From: Phoronis australis
Taxonomy: Eukaryota; Phoronida; Phoronidae
Reading direction: 5' to 3'
Assembly (NCBI GenBank): GCA_002633005.1
Contig: NMRA01000454.1
Span: forward strand, 96,552 to 139,647
DNA length: 43,096 bases
Numbering within the stretch: position 1 is the stretch's first letter; each line of letters starts with the position of its first letter. A program made the translations under genes and the position numbers. Positions 30,263 through 41,100 of this stretch are shown piece by piece. The notes below the pieces were generated by a model that was not told the DNA's origin, did not search any database, and saw only the letters and a program-made list of their open reading frames with translations.

Positions 30263-32870
30263 CATTGAATTGTAGAGGGCTGGATCTCCATGAAAAACGA
30301 AAAGATGTTCTCGATTGTTTATGAGAAAAACAGTACTCCATATATTGCTTAGAGATCACTCACTTTAGTAAGAAAGAAAACAATAAAACAACAATGTGGG
30401 ATATTAACGGCTTATTTCAATTCAAATACAACAAACTCCCCTGGAGTGACGATCATCTTTAAGAACACCTTTGAGTATAAACTACAGTGTACATAACATT
30501 AGGCAAGACTACAACGGTAAGATAATACTATTAAAGAGGCAAGAATAACGTTAACTAAGACGTATTGTCCAAATAGAGACTCTACGTCTTTTTTGAAAAA
30601 ATATAGCAAGACATTCAAGATATAGGAAATTACTCTGTTCATTGGGCAGGCAATTTTAGTCTTGTTCTCGATCAGTCTCAGGACACGTTTTATCGTCGAC
30701 ATTATAATAACCCGAAGTCACGGCTTAAGTTGATGGACATTTGTACAGGATTGTCTGTTATAGGACTATTAGTGACGCGTGGAGAGAACTAAATAGCAAA
30801 TAATACACAAGGTGAGAGGGAACTAAATGGTCCAGACGAGATCTTTTTCTAATTTCTGAAAACCTTTTTAGCTATATTGAAGACTTCACAATAGAATTCG
30901 ATTACCGGACCAACCATTCAATGGTGACGGTTTTTTGAAATGTGCTGTTTCCAGGAGGAGGAAATCATTTTAGAAGTTTAATAACTCTCTCTCTTTTAAA
31001 ATATATATATTGCTGCGGCCAACGATGCTATTCAATTAGTTAAACAACAGAATATGACTGACGACGTTCAGAAAGTCGATAGTGCAAGTAATTCAAATTT
31101 ACAATTGTCTATAAATGATTAACTTTTTCTGGAAACGTTTTTGAGGGAGATTTGCGGCAAAACAATTTCCTTTGCTACTTACTTAAAAATAAAGAGCGAT
31201 ACCACTGAACAGTTAGACTTGATAGCGAACTTTTGGAACAAAAAACAATCAACCTGCCGAGCTTAGGCAAAAAAAGTTAAGAGGTCTTATGATTATGCCG
31301 AAAGCAAGGTGGATTGAAGAGGGCGACAAACCTTTCAAATATGCTCGTACTAGCTTGAAAAATATGCATTACACGAGTATGTTTATGGCATTTTGTGGAA
31401 ATCAGAGTATACTGAAACCAACAATGAAAAAGAGGTTATGCAGGAAACCAAAAATATTTTATGAAAATCTATACAAATACAGAATTCCTAATAATACTGC
31501 TTTAGAAACTCCTCTTGAAAAGTGTGTGTCTCCAAACCGAAATAGACAGAAAAAGAAAAATTAGCAGGTCTTTTTACATAATGAAGATGTCACATGATAC
31601 TTAAAAAATGAAAAACAACAAGAGCTCAGGCTCTGATGGTTTTTCGGTAGAGGACCAGTGGAATTTTTCAAATTTTTTGAGCTGACATTGGACATTTTGT
31701 TTTTCGCTCATTTATTAATGGTTTTGTTGTTGGTCAGTTATCATCAAGACAGTAAAACGAAGTGAATACCTGCATCCGCAAGGGAGCAGTTACAAGTAAG
31801 CATTATTTGAAAAAAAACTGGAAACCGATATCCTTACTCAGTGTGATATATAAATTGGCTTTTTCGGCTGTGGCTGAACGGTAAAAATCAGTTTTGAGAA
31901 AACTAATCAGTAAGGAAAAGACAGGTTTCGTTTTAGGAAGAAATATGAGTGAAAATATCCGCGTGATATATGATTTAATTTTGTATGTCCAAGCACCTGA
32001 CAAACCAGGATTGTTTTACTTATCAATTTGGAGAAAGCACTTGAATCATTGTCCTCAAAAGGATTTTCTTTTCTTAATTTTAGTTGGTCAATCAGAAGGT
32101 GGGTAAAAGCCTTTTATAGTAATAGAATATCGTGTGCTGTCGTAAATGGTCACTCACCTTACTGGTTCAGTATTTCGCGTGGCTGCAGACCATGTGACCC
32201 TTTCCCTCCCTATCTTTTAATATTGTATGCGGAGATTTTTGGCGAATTTAATCAAGAATAATGAAAATGTTGCTGGTTTAGTTTCAGAATATTTGATTTC
32301 GCAATAAGCTGACGACCGTCAATTACGTGGGTCGAAATTTAACACCCCTTGGCAGAGTAACTGTTATTAAAACATTACCAAATTCTAAATTATATTTGTT
32401 GTTGCCAAGTTTACCAAATCCACCAATAAAATTCATGGATGAATTGAATACAACATTTTTTAGATTTGTATGGCAGGCTCGCATTGATGTAAAATTAAAC
32501 GTACAAGGTCTGTTTAGGACTTGATCAAGGAGGCTTCAAACGGTTAATATGCATAGTTTTAGGAAAGCTTTAAAACTCGCCATGGCCTGTAGATATCTTG
32601 AAAGCCCTGCGTCTAAAAGAGGTGAATTACTGTACTCTCTCTTCCCGTTCTTAAAGAAATTTGCTTCATTTTGGAGGTAACTTTATTAAGCCGGAGTTGG
32701 CTCTGATTGGTAATTCTTACTGGAGCGACGTATTTGGAAGTATGACATCATTTTATGAGAAAATAATTGTTGCGAGTAAAAAGAACTTTTTGAATCAACC
32801 TTTGTGGTTTAATAGCAACTTGGGGATAGGAGGCACAAAGTCTTTTATAAGCCTTGGTTTGTAGAGGGCT
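30263..32870 (+). pseudogene. L1/Tx1-type LINE ORF2: endonuclease to reverse transcriptase, decayed
   Basis: Reading across frameshifts and stops, in order: SLNCRGL..HEKRKDVLDCL and EITHFSKKEN (AP endonuclease start, QETH-like), SPGVTIIFKN, a YCPNRDSTSF block, AGNFSLVLDQ in place of GDFN, then ARWIEEGDKPFKY, EKTGFVLGRNMSENIRVIYD (RT), FYSNRISCAVVNG and SISRGCRPCDP..PYLLIL, and VTVIKTLPNSKLYLLLPSLP. This is the collinear order of L1/Tx1 ORF2. The core of the RT active site is not readable and many lesions are present. At 2.6 kb it is shorter than a typical ORF2 of about 3.6 kb. Confidence 0.85.
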
Positions 32871-32881
32871 TATGATTTATT

Positions 32882-32994
32882 AGAGGCTGCAGTATGGAGT
32901 TAAGGTGGACAATAAAATTTTCCCATTTCGCACATCATTTTTGATACGGCTCAAACTAACGAAATCACCACGTTAACTCCATACTGCAGCCTCT
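32882..32994. repeat. 22-bp perfect inverted repeat, hairpin-forming
   Basis: AGAGGCTGCAGTATGGAGTT plus AA at 32882-32903 is exactly complementary to 32973-32994, with partial pairing continuing inward. It sits directly after the readable end of the LINE. Could be a small foldback element. Confidence 0.7.
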
Positions 32995-32999
32995 CGTGA

Positions 33000-35230
33000 G
33001 GTGCGCATGCGTGAATGAATGGATGTAATTATCTGTTTGTTTTGTTTTGTACTTGTTTATCAATCAGTCAATTTATTTCTGTAATGAAAGCCACAGGCCT
33101 ACTGTGCAAAAAGTAACGTGTAACATACTTCAGAGTGCAGCAGTAAATACCTGAAAAAATAAACCAATAAAAAATTTTAAAAAATACTTGCTTCATCTAC
33201 TGCTGGCCCTTCTTGGCAGTTTTTATAATTATACATTATTTCGTCGGTGAAATTTTATGAAATGCAACGAAAATTTTCCATCGATAAAAAGATGGCACAT
33301 GCATGTGTAAGAACGACGTGATAACATTCTGTTACGATATTTTGTTTTCCGTCTTTTGTTGTACCTGATCATGAATCTTGATTAATATCGAAACGTTGTT
33401 TGCATGCTGCACTCTAACGTCGTTTTTGTTTTCCACTTCATACTTCTGCTTTGGCCAAACACTAATATTATTTACAGGCATATTTTCGAATGAGTGGAAC
33501 CTATGCTGCCCCACCAGTCACAGTTTTAGCACTTTGAAACCTAATTGCTATGTTTAACGTGTACCCCTCCCCTCTCAGCTGATAACTGATGCTGTGCCCC
33601 GGTAACGTTCACATTATTACCTGACAATCATTAAATAATATAAAGCCACTTTAACCTGAGTTTTGTCATTTTTACAGGATGCTAATCGTTTAACCGACTC
33701 CACCAAAATGTGATGTTGTCACTTGTTGTCAGGCTACAGTGAAAAATATAAATGACACCGGGTTTCAAACTATCATTGTAACTACGACTACTTACATCTA
33801 GTGTAGTAAAGTGATCTCGGATATATGAACAAATTGATAGGCAAACTAAAATGATAGTGGCAGCTTTGTACAGAATGGCAGGTAAGAATATGTGTCACTA
33901 AATTTTGCTGCTAGAATACTTAGGAATATAATATAACACATCAAACTGGTAACCCATACTCCTGACATCGGAATATGGCCAAGCCAAACAAAACATTGTG
34001 ACCAAATTTGACACATGAATAGAGCTAGCTTTTGAATGCGCCATGCAATTTTGATATTTTACTTCATTTTCTGTAATGTAGGCTTTTGTCCTCAAAATGA
34101 AAAAAATAATGTTCGGTTGGACCACTTCATGCAATCTTGAATCCTTTTAAAGGATTAATAATTGTTTTGAATTAAAATTCGAAGAATTGTTAATAAGTGG
34201 AAGCTAAATTGCACAAATCGGAATATTTCTTTAAAAATTGCATGAAATATTCATGTCATCCTAAAAATTGTCTCCAAGGGAGCTGTTTTGGTTATTGGCA
34301 CCGGGCAAATATGTTATCACTTGTGCATGGGCGTGCAACATAGCGGGAGGGGCTATAGCCCCCACTTTGTCAGTGCTGCACCGCCCTCTGTCAGTTATAC
34401 ATGTTCAATGAGTGAAAAGGTAACGTGGATATGTCAGACAGCATCATGGTCCCTATAAGGTTGATTCTCATTGTTTCTTGAAACCATTTTAAATGTAATC
34501 ATATTATAAAAGCAGTCGTTTAAAAATGCACAACTAAGGCATTTTTAGAACAAACTATGAACAAAGTTCATTCGTGATTTTTAAACTGTTCACACATCTA
34601 TCATCTATCCATAAACATACATTTCAAAAATCCACAGCCCTGCAAACTGTCTTGTAGAATCACTTGAGTGACATTCACTTTCAACTCTCAAAAAGTGTTT
34701 ACGGATCTACCTCACCTGTCCTGCAATGAATTCAGCGAAATTATTATTATCGATTTTAATTGGGTAGTTCTCACTTCTCCCTTTCTAATCCGATTATGTG
34801 TTTTCTCACATTACATGCAATCTACCTGTTTTTTATCTTGGAAAATTGCTGTTTTCAGTTTACCTGCAAAACCTATCATTTACTTCGTAAACCTTTGCAG
34901 GCCAATGGATGAAAAAAGACTACTTAGCCAATAAGCGCAAAATTGGTGACTTTTGTAATCGAGCCACACCACGATCACTACACAAAGTTTAAACCGAACC
35001 TAAAAGATTATCCTTAGGGTAATTTTTGTGATTTCTTTTGATTTTCCAGTAGAATGGCTCTTAAAGAAATACCAACAAAACGGTCATTTGGCTTATAGTT
35101 CAACACAATACACTTAGCTCGGCTTGCTACAGCTGACAGTTGGTCAGTTGGTGTTTCAGTCATTGCTCCCTCGGCGCTTACATGTACCTAGGTCTCTTCC
35201 AGCGTGTAGTCAAACGAGAGGGCAACACAT
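33000..35230. other. Gene-poor stretch
   Basis: Contains a CTAGTGG-family module (about 33185-33265, CTACTGCTGGCCCTTCTTGG) and the minus-strand copy of the GGGGGCTATAGCCCC family (34328-34388). Short frames only; no gene supported. Confidence 0.45.
34328..34388 (-). repeat. Palindrome-family repeat, copy 3 (partial)
   Basis: The complement reads GGTGCAGCACTGACAAAGTG then GGGGCTATAGCCCC, matching the right half of copies at 21368 and 41631. Confidence 0.7.
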
Positions 35231-35234
35231 TCGC

Positions 35235-35499
35235 GCCATTTTTAGTAAAAATGCAGTTTGCTGATTATCCCAGATAAATGTTTTAGTTAATTAGGGCGTC
35301 CTGTAATTTTATTAAATAGTTTTGCTCTATTCCGGAACTGACGTTTAGAGGGTTAAGAATTTCCGCCAATTTATTTCTGCGTTCGAGTTTACTGCGAGGA
35401 TTTGTTCCATTTTTGTTTTCGTGCCAGTTTCCTGCAATTGTGATCGTCACTTCCCATCGACGAGTATCTACGACAAGCTAAGTTGTTAGAGAACTCAAA
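35235..35499 (+). repeat. 265-bp promoter-like direct repeat, copy A (decayed)
   Basis: Same length and order as 41231-41495 with about 70-75% similarity: CCGGAACTGACGTTTAG, CCGCCAATTT, GCGAGGATTTG, GTTTTCGTGC, ending GTTGTTAGAGAACTCAA. The ETS-, CRE- and YY1-like words are each damaged compared with copy B, and the donor-like GTAAGT of copy B reads CTAAGT here. Confidence 0.7.
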
Positions 35500-37779
35500 T
35501 AAGTTGTGGGATTTAGGCATCGTTTACGTTTGTAGTAGCCTGAAAATAACTGGAGTTGGCGAGCCATATCACGGACAGTAACGTGAGAGACGGAGACATT
35601 GTTCATTAATGGGAGTGGTGACGAGGGATTTTTTCATGAGCAATCAGTGGCCGGATAATGTTTGGGATCGACCGACTTTTGTGAATCAGATTACGCACAG
35701 ACAGCTGTTGAGAGGGATGAAGCAGAGACGGAGGTTTGACGTCAGGGTGGGACGTCTTGGTACAAAAGAACGGTATTCACTGTTATTCCGACCTCAGTAG
35801 AACACGTGTGCTATTCCCATTGGATGATGACCTGACCACCCAACCCACTTACGTCCCGCCGTGTACGTGTTGTCATCTCTTTCAAGTAATAAATCGTTAC
35901 GTTTAAAATTGTTTCTTTTACTAGAGAAAACTTCCAACTTTACAAGCAAGTATATACATTTAGGATGTGACCCACCGCACGCGAACACTGAGTATGAGTG
36001 AAGTATTTAAATTACTGGCGAAAAAAATGAAAGAAACTTAAGGATTCGGATCGAATGGGATGCCCCCTCTGTTACGATTTTCATCCAAACCCCTTTTTTC
36101 GCATTCACTGACAATTGTGGCTTTCGGACTACGTGCCACCTCTTGGCCACAAACCATTTGCCAATTAATGCTTTTTGTTTTGTTCTCAGGTGAACAAAAT
36201 CTCCACTTGTATTGATACATGTGCCAACAGCAGGAGGGTCATTATTTCACAAGCTAAAAATGGGAAGAAGATGATGTAGTAGATCCGTCCAATAACCATA
36301 TTAGGATTCGATGATTGTCAAGTACCCCCTCCCCCTCCCCAGCATCCGGCTGAGAGATAAAACGCTGCTTTACGGTGAATAGTCGACGCTCTGTTGCAAA
36401 CGAATGGAAGTTTTGAGTTAATTTGACACGTTGACCTACCACAACAATCGGACGTCACTGAAAGACTTCCGGACAAAGATAGACAATAAACAACCTCTAA
36501 CAATAGCAATGGATAAAAATAGCAACATATTTGTTGTGCGTCTGCATTATTCTGTCGGGTAATCTGATTACGATACAACATCAAACAGACTGACAGAGTT
36601 GAAATATGACACACAAAATTATTTGTCCTTTAAGTACCGGTAATGAGGGGTCTATCGTGAGCAGAGAACGAACTTGAATACCTGGCTAGTGCCATAGCAG
36701 AGACCAGCCGGTTCAATCATTTCTGCTTCTTGACTGGTGATAGTAACTTAGTAATGACAGTTGGCTCTCCTAACAATTACAGACGAAGTCAGATTAATCG
36801 GTCCCTTCGTCACAATTTAACTTATTTTGTGTTGATGTCTAGAGCGTGAATGCAGCACTTTTATAAACACACGTAAAAACAAACATAGAACTTGCAAAAT
36901 TTCTGTACCGCCTTCTTTTTGCCATTTTTAGTCATTTTCCGGGCCTCTGCACCTCACACGTTTACTTCATGAGCCTAAACTATCGCATTTTCGTATTTAG
37001 ACACGGTCAGAATATTTGCACATATATTTAAGATGCGTTTTCCCACGAAAAATCATCAAATGATATTATCCTGTAAACCTGGGTAACAAAACCAATGTCA
37101 CGGTCCTGATTTTGATGAAAACTTGCATTAGATCAAATAGGCTAACGCACGCGTGAGATATCACATGACCCGAATTGGTTGTTGAACCAAAACGAAGTTG
37201 GAAGTGTGTGTATAGCGAGAAAAAAGATGCCGCATTTTTGCTGTTGACAAAAATTCTTCAGAAAAGTACTTACATATGTCATGTTTGGGACAACCCTTTG
37301 ACAATAAATCTTCTCTTCACAACAGATTACAAAAATGAAAAGAAGTTGGTCGTATTTCAACGTGAGCGCTCACATCAAAGTCTGTAGTGCTCAACCCATA
37401 CGCAAAGAAACGAAGGCTAAACGCGAATCAGCACCCTTGCCTTTTGATCGGAGTTGCAAAGTGGACGAAGTTGAAGAAGTGCATCACAAAAAAAACTAAA
37501 ATGTCAAGAAGACGAGGAAACAGTTGTTGCCTCTTGCCAAGAAAAAAACAAACATATGAGGACGACCTGCCAGTTGAGTTCCGAATGGCTGTCAAACTAA
37601 ACAGATGGGTGTAGTAGGAATGAATCTGATCTTCTGGTTGGTTACTTTATGTAATGCAATCTTCTGATTGGTTACTTTATGATATAGTCTCTATGAAAAG
37701 AGTAATCTCGTGGTAATATAACCTATCTGATAATCACAAAGAAGTCAAACGGGCAGCGATACTCACCGTGTTCGTTAGG
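35500..37779. other. Region upstream of the WxxW gene
   Basis: A 63-codon frame with ATG at 35609 (start MGVVTRDFFMSN) has no recognised domain. Another coding-like frame starting at an ATG near 37335 gives about 53 codons before an A-rich tract. Neither can be supported. A 23-base phrase with a CCAAT-type ATTGG is duplicated at 37629 and 37659, within 150 bases of the gene start, and may belong to its promoter. Confidence 0.4.
37629..37720 (+). promoter_or_regulatory. Candidate proximal promoter of the WxxW gene
   Basis: Two copies of ATCTTCTG(G/A)TTGGTTACTTTATG 30 bases apart (37629-37651, 37659-37681; inverted CCAAT in the second), followed by an AATATAACC TATA-like word near 37713. These lie 60-150 bases before the start codon. 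Position and motifs only; no transcript start is known. Confidence 0.3.
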
Positions 37780-38173
37780 ATGAAGAATATGAAAACTGCC
37801 TCTTTCGTGGTGCTGCTTTTGGTGTGCGCCGTACTCGCAGAGACTGACGTGGACCAGGAACACGCTGAACAAGCATCGAAGCAATATTCCGAGTTGGATG
37901 GAACTGTCACCACCGAGGATATGGTTGAGCGGGAAGAAATGGACTGGCATAAGGAAGATATTTACACGGGAAGCGACTTGGATGACGAGCTCAATGAAAG
38001 AGAAGTAGACAATGGGCCAATGGAAAACATCGAAGGAAATGAGGTTGATGAAGATAAAAATAGAGAGGTAACAAGGGAAGAGAAGGAACAGGAAGAAGGA
38101 GAAGAAGACAAAACAAGCGCCGATGAAAATGGTGAAGATCAGAGCAAGCGACGAGTATTTGCAAAGAAGAGCT
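37780..38173 (+). CDS. WxxW gene exon 1: signal peptide and acidic region
   Basis: Ends at AAGAGCT|GTAAGT, phase 1. Reading through the donor gives a stop after CKFVMVQTG, as expected for intron. The acidic part contains EEKEQEEGEEDKTSADENGE. The KRR before the junction could be a processing site (inference). Confidence 0.8.
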
Positions 38174-41100
38174 GTAAGTTTGTTATGGTGCAGACAGGAT
38201 AGATATATTAACGGTAGGGTATTATAATATGAAACTTATCAAAGATTGGTACATCTAGTGGCAGCAAAAAGCGCGTCCACACTCAATTGTAGCTATTTGC
38301 CTGCAGGAAGTAGACACAGCAGTTGCAGCCACAAGAGTTGCTAACTTTCATGTCAAGTGGCAGTAACAAGTAGTTGCCAAGTGTGGACGTCTTTACGAGA
38401 TGATGAAAGAAATTGGGAATATTTAATGAGGCATGGGCTTGAGTCACCTAGAATAATTTTGACATTTAGATGTCCACCAAACATAATTTTGAAAGGAATT
38501 TCCTTGTGCTCAATAATTATAAAATCAGTCGCTACGATGGTTATTTGATTACTCTCGCCTTAAGCGTTGAGTCTCAGCTCAACTATGGCTGACTTGGTAC
38601 GAACAGCTCAACTCGTAGCTATCTGTATGCGTTGACCCTTACTCAGATGCAGATGTTTGAAAAGAACCACCACTTGTTTATTCCCTCATTTGAGACCATG
38701 CTCCGCGCTTTTACATGTCGGGACATCCGAACAACAACGGTGAGTCACATCTTTTGAGACACAGAAATAGCCATGAATTCGACAAATATAGAAATCAATT
38801 TCAAAACGAAAAGTGTTCTAAGTGAAAGAAAATGAGATTTTGTTGAAGCAGGCAAGTTTATAACAGCATTAAACCATTGTAGTAAACTCAGCGAAGTTCA
38901 AGCATTTGATGCAGTAATGACACCGGCGTAACTTACTGGACGTATGGGGCAAGTTAAACGACGGGCGTCTGTAGGAAAAGACCGCTTTCTTCATGCGTGT
39001 GAAACAAACTTTTAGGTGAAAGAGCTCAATTTGGTTAGATGTCGTTTTAAATGCAATTTGAGTTGCGACGGACTTCTTGTTCATGAATGTAAAGCTCTCG
39101 CGCTGTTTCCAATGTGCCGACTCCTACTTTAGCTTCCAGTTGTTCCCTGCAAATACCCCCGTCATTGAGCTTCCCTAGCGTCACGTTGTGAGGAGTCACG
39201 TGGACTCAACCGAATACAATTAGGCGTGTCATAGTTACCTCGAAGCTGTAGTTCCTATGCATGTCAAGTACCTCCCCTTTTTGGTTGTATCCAATAAGAC
39301 ATGGTTGGGTCAGTGAAGATGTATGCTTCGACGTCCGTGAGTACGCGCCAGCTGAGGCAACATCTGACCTAACCAAAAGGTCACCTACCTTGTCACTTCG
39401 CGTTGACGAATAAAGGCCAGGTTTATGTGCACACTCATATTATTTGGAAAATAATCTGCCTGTGACTTGCCTTGTTGGTCAAGTTTCGAAAATGACACAA
39501 CACGAACCAATTGAGCACGTTTTGAATGATATTCACTCGCTTCCAAGTCGTGGAAATAGGAATAATGGAAGCGACGAGGACTTCGTAAACAAACAACATT
39601 TTAACGAGATGATGATATTAAGGAGCAAAACATTGTTAAAAAACTATTAAAGAAGACGAAATTTTCAAATTTCAGGTACTTCTCTTTAATATTGTAAAAC
39701 TCTCATTGCGATGTCATTTTACATTGTAAATGTTATTGAGCACTGCCTTTAGGCACACACGCTTAAAATCTTTGAAGAAGCGACTTTCAGAAATCAGTTC
39801 TCATATTCTCATTTTTAATTAAAATAAGAAGATACTTCCATAATCATGCTGTGTGACTGTTCTGGTAAAAACGTCCAAAGTCTTTGTACTCAGTCAGGTC
39901 GATCGATGCTCTGATTGATTTGTTCATCACGTTTTTATAACCTTAGCACTGATTAGTTATTTTAAGAACATGGGTGCACGTGTTTGACCACGGGTCAACT
40001 GCGTCATTGACTCGCCACCTGTCAAAAATCACTCGTCGGAAGGTGACGTTAGGCGGGTTCCATACCCCCTAGTCATTACACGTTTTACTTACGTCACCCC
40101 CCCGTCCTTGTGTGCCCAATAGACTTCAGTGACCACTTGTAATGCATTTGTTTTATATCAATTTTGTTCTCTACACAAAGTTCAACAAATCGATCTCTTC
40201 GTTTTCCGCTAGGTGGCTGCACTTATTGGACAAGGTGGTTGAACCGCGACCGATCGTCTGGCACAGGAGACTGGGAAACAATAAGTGCTTTCGTAAGTCA
40301 ACTTCTAGCCGTGCACATTCAATCGTGAAAGCCTTCATAAGTTATCTTCTAGCCGTGAACATTCAATGATGAAAGCCTTCGTAAGTCACCTTCTAGGCGT
40401 GCGCATTCAATCCAGAAAACCTTCGCAAGTCAACTTCTGGCCGTCCCGAAAATTCCAGATGTTAAATGATACGTAAAGTAGCCTTTTCACACCATTATTA
40501 TTACGCCTCTAGGGTCTGATACTTGAAAATTGAGGTAAGGTTAAGTCGTGTAATTTTTAGTGCAAAACTGCCTGGAAATAATTTGACCATATCTTTAATA
40601 ATTAACGATGGGAATATTCTCAGATACTTTCTTCGTTTGCCAGTGAGTTTTAATTATCTTTCGGAAATAATTATGGGCAACATTTAAACCAAATTTCCGT
40701 CTCGTGTCTTAAAACACTTTTCCTGAAACAGACGCCTGGGCGAGAATATTGTATACAGGTGGCCTCAATAGACACTGTATCTGTCGCGGATACCCTGACG
40801 AGCATGTACCCGAGTAGAGGACTTTGTTGAGTTAACCCGCAAATTGAAAACAGCTTTGTTTAACAGGCATAAGTTGTGAACGTATGACCGATAATCGTGA
40901 CCGGAAAAAAGTATTTGACAATTAAAAACAGTCTCGGATATATAATGTTCGATGACTTCAGGGTCTCGTTCAAATATTTGAACAGAAAATGTGCTCGAAA
41001 GATTTTTAATATTTTCCAGTTTACCTGTGTTCGTATTGCTCTGTGCTCGAGCATAGTGTAGCCACGCAGATGAGTGTGTTAATCCAATATGCTTTTATAA

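Noticed and set aside
37768-37779. Upstream GTG as start of the WxxW gene
   Set aside because: GTG is not a usual start in animal nuclear genes; ATG at 37780 directly precedes the signal peptide and has A at -3.
39444-39650. Extra exon in the WxxW gene intron
   Set aside because: Exons 1 and 2 already join in phase; inserting this frame has no good splice borders.
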